A DNA stretch of 64,000 nucleotides from Odontesthes bonariensis. Its lineage: Eukaryota > Chordata > Actinopteri > Atheriniformes > Atherinopsidae. Positions 1-12,992 of the stretch are shown piece after piece (position 1 is the stretch's first letter; the number at the start of each line of letters is the position of its first letter). Below the pieces are notes generated by a model. That model searched no databases. It saw only the letters and a list, made by a program, of their open reading frames with translations, and had not been told where the DNA came from. The DNA is taken from contig NC_134510.1 of assembly GCF_027942865.1 (NCBI RefSeq), forward strand, positions 26,653,209-26,717,208, given 5' to 3'. The translations under genes were made by a program, and so were the position numbers.

Positions 1-164
1 AGAGTAAACCCTTAGAACCGTGCTGCACGGATGAACTCAAGTTTTATTGTCCCTTTTATCTCCCAAGGCTTTTGTCTCAAGACATTAGGTGTTTAATAGC
101 AAAACCTGACTGGTTAGCAATGGTAAATGCCTTCTTTGTTCTCATTTTCTTCGTTGTTGTGTAG

Positions 165-3100
165 TTCCTGCGATTCATTAAGCAGATTGGCGAGGGCAGT
201 GTGACAGTGGAGAGCAGAACAGACAAACAGCTCAGAGATAAAGCTCAGGCCGCGGAGGCTAAGAGCTGGGCCTCCAACCTCAATCAGGTATGAGTCACTG
301 CCCACCGAGGACGGGATGGTTACTATTGGGAACACAGTTTAATGGGGAAGTAAACTAGTTCACGTTTGCACAGTGAAAGCTCTGCCATGTGACTCATCTC
401 CCCAGTATCTGACGCAGAGTAACTTTTTCCACAAATGTTACCAAAGGCAGCCACCACTCTCCCTGTAATATGAATCTCAAGGCTGCACAGCATTGCAGCT
501 GGAATTTGTTCTGCAAAGAGAGGAATCTTGTGACTGTCAGAACATAGTTTTCTATGTGTGAACCAGGACGATATAACACAAAAAAGAGCTTTGATCTCTG
601 TGACATGTGGTAACTCCATGTTAAAAACAGATTGTACGGCTATTGTTTACTCAATGCTCCCTGGAGTTGCTGCTGAAGTTCACAGACTTTTGGATGGAAC
701 TAAATCATGATGATGTGGAAGACCATTTCCATCTGGAAAAGAAAAAAATCAAACTTATCAAAAGTTGGAAATAAGAAATGGAATATGGAATAAAAGTCGG
801 CACCGAGAGAGAAATCAGAATTTGGACATTGCGTTTCACCCTTTATCACTTTTTCATTGTGTTATTGTCGGATATGTATGTGGTAGCTGATAGTTTAATG
901 AGAAAAACGACTTATTTGACTTCATTTTGACCTTTTATAGTTGATCATTTCTTATTGGGAAATGCAAAATACGGCCCGTGGGCATGTAAATATTTGGTCA
1001 CTAGTGTCAGCTCCAAGGTAATTTGATTGATATGTCAAGATTTTATCTCCGAGTCGAAGGCGTACAACATCAGGAGATTTGTTTCTATCAAGCTTCTTTG
1101 TCATGGATTAAAATAGAAGAAAAAGACCTGAAATTTGTGTTCCAGCTTAATTTCCAGTTAGTAGTCGGGTAGAATGCAGAGTTGGCTGCACGCTGTTATA
1201 TGAGCTTTTGAAAAAGAACAAGGCTTTCTCTTGATGGTGAATTTTTAAATTCCAGTGTGTGACTCTTTGATCACTTTAAGTCAGCGCAGCCCACTTCTTA
1301 TTCCCGTTTTATTCAAACTTTCAGGTGCAGCTTTTTCTGTAAATCCGGAAAAGAAATTTGTTCAGCACCTTATTTTTGTATCTGAGCACATTTTTTTGAG
1401 AGAAACTTCTTCTACCAGCAAAGCGGAGGCTGTTGATACATTCCACAGCTGCAGGTACAGCACAGTCGCTCATTAATTCATTCCTTCAAAATCCAGCCTC
1501 CAAAACACATTCTCTTGACAAAAGCTGTCCGGGAGCAATCCTCTGGATTCTCAAAGAAAATCAATAAATATGCTGAAAGCTTTTCATGGCAAAGTCTAGT
1601 CCTACAAGCAACAACAGAAGGTCAGACCTGAATGCAACAGTAAAATAATCTCACACATTGTTGCACCTCACTGCAGGTGGAGTCGTCCAGGCGTCTCTAT
1701 TGCAAACTGCTCAGCGTAAGCTGCCTTCAGCAAGAGGAAGGGAAGATCTCTGCATCAGCCGTGCGTTTCGCTAGCAAGTGATATTTAAGACTCGGTGCAC
1801 TCCCGCGATAACACAGTGCACGTTGACGGTACCGTCGAGAGACCCGTTTTCTTTTTCATCCTGAAGATTGGGCTTCATCTCTTCTTCTTTCTCGCACCAC
1901 AGGCACCTATTTAATCAGCATTGGTCACTAACTTGTTATTGATGCGTTCGTTTCCACAGCCCTAGTGGAGACAAAAATAATAGAAAATAAGCAGAGGGGC
2001 TCAGCAGTGGGTCGCAGTCTCCTACTGGCCTCAGAACGCCACTTGGCGTTAGTTTGGAGCCGTTAGCAGCTCTTAGAGAGGTTTCCTATTTATTGTGCAT
2101 CTTTTGAAAATCCTCAAAATGATTTTAATTTAAAAAAAAAAATGTTTAAAGGTGAAAGAGGAGCAGCCAGCTCATCCTCACTTGGTGACTTAATAGTTTC
2201 AAGTGGTTGTTTTTGCTTCCATAATCACATTGCGTTTAAAGTGAATATTTGAAATATCTTTATCTATCGCACCTTTGCGTGGTTTAGTCGCATCGTTCTG
2301 TATTTGTAAAGAAATTAAGATTGGATCAACATGTTAATCTCAGTGTTCGCTCAGTTTGTATCTATTATTTTCCTGGTGAAAATGGGCTTCCCCATCATGC
2401 TGTACATGTGTAGCTCTCAGTCCTGTTAATGATATTTATGACTGTTTCATACGTTTCCATGGCCCGCTAACTTTGATTTATACTTTTTCACATTTTTTTT
2501 TTTTTACCTCCCCCTGAACTCTTGGCTTGCCATTCCCTCAATTAACAACCGCCTTTCATCCGTTACCTCTCGTACTACCTAAAATTACACCTACTCTGCC
2601 CAACCCTCAAAAACCACCCCCAAAAAACTCCTCACCTGCCGCTTCTTCCCCCTGAAAACATTGCTTCATTTGCCACCGCCAAACCCTCCTCGCCTCCCAC
2701 CATAGTTCCTGACGGAGACGGGGGGAGGGAGTCTTCCCTTGGAACCCCCAGAGACGAATAAGAAGATTGAGAAAGTTAAAGCTAAACAAGCAGAGCAGTG
2801 GGCCAAAGTCGTCAGGCAGGTAGGACCTTTGCGGTCGTGGCAGCGACAGATGTTTGTTATTTTTATATTAAAGCTTTGCTACCATTATCTTACATGGATT
2901 TTAGTCCTACTCCTAGACTGAATATACATTCAGCCTTCAGTTATTTTGTTGCTGTTAGTGTTTTTTTCTTTATAAACTAAAAAAAGATGATGATTAGAAA
3001 GAAATATAAGAAAGGAATGTGAGAAATTAAGCATTTTCTGTGCTCTTTCCAGCTTCATCTTTGCTTCTCTTACGTTCTCTTCCCTCTACATTTTTCGCCA

Positions 3101-6100
3101 TCCTCCATTCACATAGCAGTTTTTTTTTTTTTTAATTTTTTATATATATATATATATCCAGCACACACATACTCCGGTCAGCATCTGTCATTGTTCTTCG
3201 TTGCTCTTCAGGTGTCAGTGGACTCAGCTGAAGCCTGGGTAGACGAGTTTGCCGCAGCAGGGCCGGATTTTCAACAAGCCAAAGCTGCAGTGGAGGTGAG
3301 ACAACAGTTACTTGTAAGTCAGAAAGCCACATTATTAACTGATACTGAAGGGGTTAAAGCACGTTGTGTCCTGGGAGGTCGGGAAACTTGATAGTTGAGG
3401 AAACTTTCCTGAACGATGAGCACGAAGGTGCCCCTGATGAAGTAACTTAATCCTGTTTGAGGGGAGAGAAAAACCGAGCCTGTCTTTCTCTCTTGTCTCA
3501 GTCGCACAGCGGAACTCCATCAATAAACTGGTCTTTAGGAAAGGTCAATCATGTCTGCACCACAGACTGATATATGATGTTAGCGGGCAGAGAAGTAATG
3601 ATGTGTGTCCGTCATTTTTTTTTTTAGAGTGATGTTGATTTCTGGGATAGGCTGCAGCAGGAGTGGGAGGAGATGGCCAAGCGAGATGCAGAGAGCCATC
3701 CATGGCTGTCTGACTTCGATCAGCTACTCAGCTCCTCTTATGACAAGGTAGCTGCCAGCCTCCTCAAAGCTGAGGAATACTGTTTCTGCCTTTGAAGACT
3801 TCAGCATTTTTGCTCTCAGTCATGTCTAACAGCACATAATATCCAGTGTATTGCTGTTTGCTAGATGCCTGATAAGGTCCTGCCTCTGCATGATTCTCCG
3901 TAATAATTACACACATAGAAATGCTGTCATCAGTTTCCTTGTTTTCCTGGTGTTTCTCTCAGGGGTATCAGTTTGAAGAGGACAACCCCTACTTATCCCA
4001 CCCTGACCCTTTATCAGAGGGAGTGAAGAGGATGGAGGCAGGGGACATCCCCGGAGCCGTACGTTTCTTTGAAAGCGCCGTACAAAAGGAACCAGACAAC
4101 CAGCTGGTGAGACTCTTGCACGTCTCTGATCAGCCATTAATTAATAAAATAAACTTTAACATCAGAAGGCAGGTGAAAAATGTTTCTGTTTTAATCAGAA
4201 AAAAAAACCAAGGTTACATTAAAAAAAAATGTGTGTGCGTGTGTCAAATTGCAGGCTTGGCAATATCTGGGAACCTGTCAGGCAGAGAATGAACAAGAAT
4301 TTGCTGCCATCGGCGCCCTCCGCAGGTCAAATATGAGAATTGCAAAATTACAGACTTCACATTCAGAACGAATAAATCACAGTTGTATATTTTATAATGA
4401 TAGGACATAAAATATTTTAGCATTTAATAACACACAATTTTAGAGTCCCTAGAGGACTTTTATACTGTACACAAGCTTCCCTCTAGTGTCTCTTTAGTTA
4501 TATTTTGTATCACCACAATTTTCCAGTTGAATCTCTTCCCATGTAATATAATTAATTTGATATTTGTGTTGCTTTCTCCTCTCTACATCTCACTCTTCCT
4601 CCTTTAGGTGTATAGAACTGAAGAAAGACAACTTGACTGCGCTGATGGCGTTGGCTGTCAGTTTCACGAATGAGTCGTTGCACAGGCAGGCCTGTGAGAC
4701 TCTACGTGATTGGCTGAAGCACAATCCAAAATACCACTCTGTGTGGGAGCAGCATGAGCGTGAGTGCCAACAGGATGGTGCCAGAGACAGGGAGAAGGAG
4801 AAGGAGAGGTTTGGGTCCCTACTGCCAGAGTGAGTATGACGCACGTGGGAGATTTTAGCTTTAAAACTAAGTATTCAGATCCTGAACTTTGTGATACCAA
4901 AGTGACTCTTTTCCGCTTTCTTTTTGTTTTTTCCTGCACAGATCTTTGTTTACTGATGTCCAGTCCCTGTTCCTACGAGCAGCCAACTCTGACCCTGCTC
5001 ACGTGGACCCTCAGCTGCAGTGTGGGCTGGGAGTCCTCTTCAACCTCAGTGGAGAGTATGACAAGGCGGTGGACTGTTTCAGTGCTGCACTCTCAGTCAC
5101 TCCACAGGTTAGCGAAGAGGTTTGCGCTAAAATCCCAACGCATGCATTGTGTACTCTGATTATTCACGAGCTCTCTGTTTTCTCCCCTTTTTCTTTGTTG
5201 CCAAAAAAGGACTACCTGTTGTGGAACAAGTTGGGGGCGACACTGGCTAACGGAAGCCGGTCAGAGGAGGCAGTGGCCGCCTACAGGAGAGCCCTGGAAC
5301 TGCAGCCAGGTTTCATCCGCAGTCGCTATAACTTGGGAATCAGCTGTGTTAACCTAGGCGCACACAGGTGAGGGAGCAGTTTTTTGTTTGTTTTTTTAAT
5401 AAGAAAAATGTCACCAGTTGCTTCAACTAGGACAGCAACTGGGACAACGATCTAAAGTTCACCATTTTTCAAAAGTGAATTGAATGCCACTTATGTTATA
5501 TTCAAAGTGACTGTGGCTGCCTTTTAAAAAGGAGTGTTTAGACTAAGCCGTTCACTTTGAAGGACATAAATAAACCAATTGAATCTGCTTTTAAATCGAC
5601 AAATTCTGCGCCTCACAGCCTTACAGATGATGATAGATTCGTAGAAGTGAACACATTCCTGCAATAACTTCATAAATACATTTGCGTCTAGCAAATAAGA
5701 TTATTAAATACTGATATAATTGTGTTCCAATTAATTTAAGTTAAAGTTCATGTAAAATATGAATCATTAGGCATATGCTAGGCTTAAGAGTTCTAATGTT
5801 TTATTTTTTTTATCATTTACAGGATGTACTATATGATTTAATCCTTTCGTAGCTAAACCCGAATCAAATTTGTCTTTGTCTTGTGTACTTCAGGAATTAA
5901 GAAATTGTAGGTTTTTCTTATTTTGTGATTGTGGCCTCAATTTGATATGTTTGTCTGAGTAATCCAGTCAGGAGTGGAAACCATTAAGAGCCGGTGTGAG
6001 TCTTCTGAGGATGCATTGACATCGACTGAAGATTATTTCTCGCTAATCAAGTTTACATTAAAAATATTATTCTGTGTATAACTGATTTCAAACACTCAGG

Positions 6101-7884
6101 ATTTGTCATTCACAGAAAAATCCCCCATTTTTGTTCATTTCTGTGGCTCTGTGAACGCAGTGCCAAAACTTTGGGTATATACTGTACATTTGGGAGGCTG
6201 TCCCTTATGTTCCTTATGTCCTTCCTTTAGAGGCAAATCACACTTATTTTTGGTATTTTTAGAGTAACAAAAGAACTCAATATGGAGAGTTGGAGGGAGG
6301 TGAGAATAAGTGTCACATCGTATTATAGAGTGCACAGAGTCCCTTTATGTATAACAGGTGGTAAATTTACTGTTTATAGTGAGCAGTCATTTTCAGTGCA
6401 CAGAGAGACTGCAGCAAACTGCAAGTTTAATAACTTTAATTTGTGTCTGCAGGGGTACTCTGATGCAGTTATTTCCAACATTGCAAATCGATCATTTCAC
6501 GTTTTTTCCTCTTTAACCTCTCTGTGATATTGCATTTGTGGCACAGCTGCCTGGAAAGTCTGTCGGATGGATCTGAAACTTTCAATTTTTGAATTTATTA
6601 TACCGTTTAGGTCACTGATTTATTTATTTATTTATTTATTTTAAATCAGTGGTTTTGTAATCTGTCCTGTTTATTTCTCAAAGCTTGCAGCACATGTATT
6701 TCCTTATAGAACTAAGAAATGAGAGCCAGTTACAGGTGGTGAAGGCACGTTTTAATGTCAGGTGTGAACTGATTAAGTTGTTGCTGTGTAAACAGGACCA
6801 TTATTAATGCACCTGTTTGACATGTTATTAGGTTAATCTACTGTGTGTTAAAGGTAATTCGGAGTACTAAAGAGGCTGCTCAATAATATTTCCGTCATTA
6901 ATGCCACAGTATTCAATAGGTTGTGGTGCTGTTGAAATATTGTATATTGCATGCATGACACTATAAAACATGCAAATTATGTTGTTATTTTGGCCAAAAC
7001 TGGACTTTTGAAATGCACAAAAACATGTCAATCCAACCAAAATCGAGCTTCTCAAAATCAAGTTAATACACCCGGATAATGCGGTTGTTCATCCAATAGC
7101 TCTGCATGCATACACTCGAAAAGAGAGAATTATATGGTTCAGGGGCTCCAAACATGCTTCAAAGTTCCATCTTAGTGCTTCTTTACAGCTGATTTCCCGG
7201 TAAAGCTGCTCTTAGACAACAGTATGCGTCAGCTCTCTGATAAAATCCTGATTCTATAATCCCCAGCATCATCTGACAAAATCACCAGTCAGGTAACTTA
7301 AAATAGCTTCTTATTAGCATTCTTACATGTACAATGATCTCCCACAGATAAAGTTGGAGGTAACAGAACGGTTTATAGTTTTGCGGCGTTGAACTCACTC
7401 CTATTAATATCTTGATTGCGATCCACTGCATGTACTGGGAACCGGGATTGGCAGTCTAATAAAGTCTAAAGTCGGGCTGTAACCGTAGCTCGACTCAGCT
7501 GCACATGTAAACGTACCGAATAATGTCAAATTTAGATATGATCTCTTTACAATAACCTTTGAGAGTTATTGTCTGTTCAGGTTAATGTCAAAGTCTTGAA
7601 GGTGTAAATATGAACATGTGTATTATTTTGTCTGTAGAGAGGCGGTGGAGCACTTCCTCGAGGCTCTGTCTCTCCAGCGGCAGGCAGCAGGGGACGGAGC
7701 GAGAGCCGCGAGGGGACCTGGAGTTGCAGCCGCAACAGTGATGTCTGACAATATCTGGTCCACCCTGCGAATGGCTCTCAGCATGATGGGAGAGAGCTCT
7801 CTGTACGCTGCCGCTGACCGGCGAGACTTGGACACGTTGCTGGCTTATTTCAGCCAGAGAGAGGTGGATGGTGGGACTGAATGA
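165..7884 (+). CDS. pex5: Peroxisomal targeting signal 1 receptor PEX5 (5'-partial, 10 exons in window)
   Basis: PEX5 binds PTS1 (SKL-type) cargo in the cytosol and docks on PEX13/PEX14 for import into peroxisomes. Exons: 165-287, 2706-2819, 3212-3295, 3628-3747, 3963-4106, 4255-4325, 4608-4829, 4942-5107, 5210-5367, 7638-7884; all phases agree and give 482 residues to a TGA stop. The first exon reads [11 protein letters not shown], matching mid-protein PEX5, so the N terminus with its import cysteine is outside the window. The aromatic WxxxF/Y-type PEX14-binding pentapeptides WVDEF and WLSDF are visible in exons 3 and 4. TPR repeats follow ([10 protein letters not shown], then [50 protein letters not shown]). 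The C terminus has [14 protein letters not shown], typical of PEX5. The neuronal paralogue PEX5L is less likely because the TPR7 and C-terminal regions follow PEX5. The last intron is long (2.3 kb). Confidence 0.95.
288..2705 (+). other. pex5 intron, 2.4 kb
   Basis: This stretch lies between two phase-0 pex5 coding exons. I see no further exon with matching phase, no RNA gene and no clear transposon in it. Mammalian PEX5 has an alternatively spliced exon N-terminal to this region, but I could not place an equivalent here. Confidence 0.6.
5368..7637 (+). other. last pex5 intron, 2.3 kb
   Basis: The intron interrupts the codon for Arg in LGAHR/EAVEHF (phase 2). Apart from the TTTA repeat near 6.6 kb I see no gene or recognisable mobile element in it. 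Confidence 0.6.
6613..6651. repeat. (TTTA)n microsatellite with flanking 10-bp inverted arms
   Basis: A short TTTA tandem tract sits between cactgattta (6613-6622) and taaatcagtg (6642-6651), which are perfect reverse complements. It lies in the last pex5 intron. Confidence 0.7.
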
Positions 7885-8848
7885 GGATCAGCCAGGGGAG
7901 GGTTTATTGAGTGTGAATGTGGTCTGCTGGGAGGAAAATGTTTTGGTGAATGATGTATAGGAATTACCGGAACATGGCACAGATGTTCGAGAGAAATGGC
8001 AGAGAAAATACACTGTGATATCAGCCGTGCTCGAAGACATTTTCACCATGTGAATTCATTATGTGTGTTTGAATGACTCTCGCTAAGTATTGCAGTATTT
8101 GTCTCTGCCTGGAGATAAGCAGTCAGTAGTAATCCAGTCATGCTACTGTATCTCACATGTTTGACGGTCCTCACATTTCCCTCTTTGCTGATCTGTTGGA
8201 ACGAACGTCACTTTCATTTACTTGAAGTTTGTTCTCAGAGAAGAAAGTAAGAAAGACAAAGCATGAGTTGATCCTTTCTGTATTCAGTAGCCAGCAGTGT
8301 TATGTCAGTTTGTGTGAAGACACTCAGTACTCTCCCTGGTTTTATTACCTGTCAGTAATCTGCGGTTATGTAGATTAAAGGTACAATATTGCTGTGACAT
8401 TAGAAAGAGTGCTGCTTTTCACTCAGAAGTGCTCCCAAGAGCGGAAAGTCGTGCAGGTTCAGAGGAGAAACACAAGTCAAAGGTTCTGCAGTTCTGTTTT
8501 TTTTTATATATTTAATTTAATTTTTTATTGATCATTACTCTGCCGAGACGATGAACAGACAACCAGCAGGACTGTTACTGTTATGATGAGTTGTGAGTAC
8601 GTGTCGGGATTACTTGGGGGACATTAATCGGAAATTGGATGATAAAATCACATAATGCTCGTCATTGAGAAGGATTTTCTGGGCTCCCCTCTTTCATTCT
8701 TCTTTTCCTTTTTTCTCTTGTAAAACAATATTTGCTTCATTGTAAAATAATGCTATATGCCATACTGTGTATTGTAACATAATTGATGCACTACAATTGT
8801 TTTCAGGCTACGTGTATCCTGACTGCAATGTTTAATATGATATTCAGC

Positions 8849-8854
8849 AATAAA
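8849..8854 (+). promoter_or_regulatory. pex5: pex5 polyadenylation signal AATAAA
   Basis: A canonical AATAAA lies about 965 bp after the pex5 stop, followed by a T/G-containing stretch (tctgtgagtg). The intervening 7885-8848 has no long ORF and is read as 3' UTR. Confidence 0.7.
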
Positions 8855-8973
8855 GCTTTGATTACAAACATCTGTGAGTGAGATCTCTTATATTTGAACA
8901 GTGCACCATAATTGTTTATGAATGTAGGCAATATGGTCATATTGGAAGGCTACCATATATACTATATGCATGT

Positions 8974-9060
8974 TAATAGAATAGAATAGAATAGAAAAAT
9001 ACTTTATTTATCACCCAATGGGGGAAATTCAAATTCGTCAAGTAGCTCAACATTTTTTTT
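8974..9060 (-). repeat. Retroposon-tail-like repeat with (TAGAA)n
   Basis: A (TAGAA)n tract is followed by tactttattta, gggggaaattc and agtagctcaaca. This tract plus 'actttatt...gggggaaattc' arrangement is widespread in teleost genomes as the 3' tail of retroposed elements. On that reading the element is on the minus strand with its microsatellite tail at the left. The exact family cannot be named without a repeat library. Confidence 0.5.
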
Positions 9061-9731
9061 AAATATTTACAATGATGAATTAACAACAATAAAACTACAA
9101 TAATAATTCTACTACTAACTAAATAATAATAAATGACTAAATGGCAAAAATAAACGAATAAATAAAAATATAATACATCCATGATGTAAACAGTAGAAAA
9201 AGCTAAAGCATGTGCTGAAGAAGCAAAAGTCTCCATTTCTCTCTAATAGTAAACTTTTAAAAAACACAAGAAAGTTGTATTGGTTTGTTTTGGTGATTGG
9301 TGCGAAGATTAGTAAAGAAAAATAAACAAGACACTCGAAATTAAAAAGACGAATACATTTAAAAATAAGCTAAAGGTAAGAATAAGTAAAGTACATTAAG
9401 TACAGTAAAAAGGAGCTTATTTTTATTCATTTGAAAAAATAAATGTATGATTCAATCCAAATTTTACCAAATAACTTTACCCAGGTTTTATTCAGTAGTG
9501 GAATTAACAGAAAATGTGACATTATTTTTGCAACGCTCCAGTAATCGCAAACTTTTAAAGTGATCCGGTTTTGTCCTCTACTGTAACGTGTGTGGGGGAA
9601 AAAATGACAAAAGTAGACAAACAGCAGTAATAACTACATCAAATGAGGTGAGGCGTGTTTCCCCTTAATTCCCAGCTCAATATTTCGTTTTTATTTGAAT
9701 GAGAAAAACAACTCGTGCATTTGTTTCAACG

Positions 9732-9841
9732 TTCAAACGTATCATCATCAGGAGGCCACGCCCAGTTGTAGAACTCCACGATCTAAGCCAATCAGCGACG
9801 AGAAGGCAGAACGGAAGTGCGCGTTTATTGGCTCGTTTGAA
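9732..9841 (+). promoter_or_regulatory. cdca3: cdca3 promoter: two CCAAT boxes and a CHR-like site
   Basis: CCAAT is at 9788-9792, an inverted CCAAT (ATTGG) at 9827-9831, and TTTGAA at 9836-9841; an inverted TTTGAA is at 9732-9737. Two NF-Y boxes roughly one-third of a hundred bases apart plus a CHR (TTTGAA) are the standard set for G2/M genes repressed by DREAM and activated by B-MYB-MuvB. This fits the downstream gene. It is a motif reading, not a mapped promoter. Confidence 0.6.
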
Positions 9842-9899
9842 AATAACACGCACGCAGTTCCCCCATTTAAATGTTTTAAAAGTCTTGAGCTCCTGTTTA

Positions 9900-9966
9900 T
9901 ACCGTGTGGCGTGGGATAAGTGAAAGGGATCTTCAGGTGCTGGTCTGTTCGACTGTCTCGTTTAAG
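9900..9966 (+). other. cdca3: Probable cdca3 noncoding first exon
   Basis: The sequence ends in a good donor (TTTAAG/GTAAGG at 9966/9967) and lies between the CCAAT/CHR cluster and the coding start at 10610. No in-frame start precedes the donor, so it is read as 5' UTR. The 5' edge is approximate, and the acceptor just before 10610 is not certain. Confidence 0.45.
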
Positions 9967-10609
9967 GTAAGGAAAGAAAGAAATGTACGGTCAGCTTGAT
10001 TTATGTGAGCCGTGTCTTTTCTAACCGTAAAACTCAAAGCGTAAACGCTACCATCAGTTCCCCAGTTTAATAAAGTATGAATGAAGTAAACTCACATGAC
10101 CTTGGCTAAGCTGCCTTGTGGTTAGCTGCCAATTAGTTCGTTGCTAATATGGAAACTTAAAATGTAAATGTACTCTTTTAAAGTAGTGATTTAAATTAAA
10201 TAAGAAGCTGGTTTAGGTTGAAATATGTATCATATAAATGTTTATGAGGCTAGAATTGTATAACTTAAGTTTTTTTTTTTTTTTAATCGGTTACTATAGT
10301 AATTTGATATGCATTTAAACCCAACAAATAAGCCACAAACATGACGATTTCACCGTGTTCTGTTTAGGCTTATTTAGGTGTTACTGTATGTAGCTTTGTG
10401 ATCACATGACTGTGAAGACATCTTGACTGGAGATCACCTACTATGACTTGGACATTTCATTTGGTGTAATTAATAGGCAAATCTAATGAACTGTGCTATT
10501 CACTGTAATTTATTTATATAGCTTAATAGTTTATGCTCTTGTTGCATGTTCTTATGTTGATTTTTCTTATTTATTCATTGTTCAAGCTATATTCTAATAA
10601 ATAAGCATC

Positions 10610-11964
10610 ATGGGAACAAGTGAGAGCAAAATGGCTGCACCTGCAGTGATGAAACCAGAACCAGCCTTCAAGAAAACTCATATCAGTCACCTGATAGATC
10701 CACGTTCTCCCTCGGCCGGCGTAGATCGAACACCCATTCAGGTAGATTATCTGTTTGTCACCAGATATTGTGTAAACTCTGGGGAAACATTTGGTTATAG
10801 GAGTATTTGTCCCTCTTAGGTTGGTGGACTTGAGTCCAAAATGTCTGCTGAGGTGAAAAGCGAGTGTCTCCAGGCTTTCAGTGATCCCCGCTCGCCTACC
10901 ATAGGCATCACCCGCACCCCTGTCAGAGACGTCATGAGAGGTAAATATTTTGTCTGTGCTAACTTTGAGTTTGTCTTTTCTCACTCTTAAAACTCTGTTC
11001 TTCTGCTGTTTGTGCCCTCAGCGACTGTCGGGTCTTTAGCTCGCCGTCTTGGCATGCTGTTCCACAACGAGGCCGACGGCAAAGCCACAGAAGGACCCCA
11101 GAAAGGCTTCAGTGATGCTGTGGAGGAGGACCTCCGGGCTGAAGAGCTGGCTTCCACTGTGCCCCTTCTTGCTTCTCAGCTGCCCCACAACTTTGGGTCA
11201 CTAGCTGCACATGCCAGCCTCCTGGCCACCCCTGTTTTGCTCCCTGTGCATAACATAGGCAACTTGAGCCCCTTTGTGCTTCTCGAGGAGCCTCAGGTGG
11301 ACGTGGAGATAGAGACTGAGGAAGATATTGGCCTGGAGGAGGCCGAAGAAGCGAGAGAGTCACCTGTTAACAAGAGACTCAGCATGAGCCTGATAACATG
11401 CCATGAAGGAGTAACCTCATCTCAAATCTATGCTGAGGTGCACCATGAAAGTGCCTCTTTCCCAGAAGCTAGTGTAGAATCACTTGGGGATGGTGTCGAT
11501 CACACCTATGCCCTTCCTTCTATCTCAGTTGAACCAAAGTCCTCTGAGCCTTCTCATACTACTGATGTGGAGAAGTCCCCTGTTGAAGAATCCCCTGTAA
11601 AGCCAGAGGAATCTCCAAAGCTGCCACCTTCTGAAGAATCTTCCCCATCAGAGCCACCAGCTGTCCCCAGCCCACAGCAGCCACAGGTCTGCACTGGCAT
11701 CCGCTGCCCCACCTTTGACATAAAGAGCCCCAGTCAGGTGGAGTTCAAGCCTCAGTGGTTGGGAAAAGGCTTTGGTGCCACTGGGCTAAGAGCCAGAGGA
11801 GTGCAGGGACACATTGGGAAAGGGGGCTCGTCTCCTCTCGCTGTCCGTGTGGCAGTTAAAAACGTGATCAATGAAAACAAGGGACAGTCTGGAAAACTTA
11901 AGCTGAAAGGTGTGTAGAATGTTTGTGAGCTTTGGTTAAACAAGATTTTGTGTTTTCGGTTTCA

Positions 11965-12001
<37 letters not shown>

Positions 12002-12690
12002 GTAATTCTTCTTTCTCAAGGTACTGAAGGCCGCTCCCCGCTGCAGATGCTTAAGGAGACCAACTCACCCCGAGATAAACGTTCTCCGGTACAAACATGC
12101 ACTCGCTGATGGTTTTTGCAATTGTAATTCAGATTAACTGCAAAAAATTAACTAATATTGGGACTATTGACCTTTTTCCGAATAAGACAACAATGCAATT
12201 GTGGTGCTAACGTCAGCTGCATATATGGTATTCGATTCATATTCCAACATGCATGTTTACGCAGCATTGTTTGATTGATGAACCACACTCACATTACATC
12301 CCCCGAGGCCACTGTGCCCATCCAAACCCTTCATTACATCCATAGCTATCAAATCAGTTAAACTCTACTTGTGTGGATAATGTGACTGCTCCACATGGCT
12401 TAATTTGATTATTACTTTCTCTGAACGATTCAGTTCAAGATGATCTGAAATCAGTTTATTCAGAGTAAAGTCTAAACGAGTTGATATTTGAATATTGCTG
12501 TGCATGTAAACTGATGAAGCTGCGCACATACTATTCCAACACTTGAAGTAAATCAGTCATTGGAATGATGTTTTTTTTTTTTTTCTTCATTTCACAGATG
12601 AAGTTGAAGGTGTCCACCCAAGAGAAACAGAGGCTCGGGCCAATGGACCGCCGAGCGCTGGTGATCTCTGTGGACAAGGAGAACAGATGA
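10610..12690 (+). CDS. cdca3: Cell division cycle-associated protein 3 (Tome-1)
   Basis: CDCA3/Tome-1 is a cytosolic trigger of mitotic entry, described as an F-box-like adaptor that promotes WEE1 destruction and itself degraded by APC/C-Cdh1. Coding exons: 10610-10741, 10820-10940, 11022-11909, 12021-12088, 12598-12690; total 433 residues. The start MGTSESK fits the family. Diagnostic blocks are DPRSPSAGVDRTPIQ in exon 1 and DPRSPTIGITRTPVRD in exon 2, then GRSPLQMLKETNSP in exon 4, which matches the conserved GRSPL block. A KEN box (residues 430-432, DKENR end) matches the DKEN near the end of the human protein. Exon 3 (888 bp) is acidic and rich in Ser-Pro, with many possible CDK sites, and makes the protein far longer than human CDCA3 (268 residues, from memory). 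The gene converges on gnb3. Confidence 0.92.
11967..11997. repeat. 31-T homopolymer in cdca3 intron 3
   Basis: An uninterrupted run of T precedes the acceptor at 12019-12020 by about 22 bp and so forms an extreme polypyrimidine tract. It may also be a length-variable site. Confidence 0.85.
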
Positions 12691-12992
12691 TGCTCTGCAG
12701 TGACGTGTACAGACTCTGTTCCATTCGACGTTTCTTAAAAATGTCCTTTTACGTGTATAGTTTTCATAAACTGATTTTTGTCCTCTGTGTATATATGTCT
12801 CTTAACTGCAACTAACTGCATTTCCCTTCTGTTTGGCTGTTCTATAAACGTAAAACTTTTGCAACTTTTAATGGTAAACTATGTTTTTCTTGTGCTTTTT
12901 TTTTTTTTTTTTTTTGTCTTTTATTTTTGAGAACTTTTAACCTTGATCTGTAAATTGTAAACATTATTCGTTCTTAATATTTGCACTGACAG

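Noticed and set aside
165-7884. PEX5L (TRIP8b) instead of PEX5
   Set aside because: The C-terminal [15 protein letters not shown] and [14 protein letters not shown] regions and the PEX14-binding pentapeptides fit PEX5.
11109-11363. 84-residue minus-strand ORF over cdca3 exon 3
   Set aside because: Shadow of the real plus-strand coding exon.
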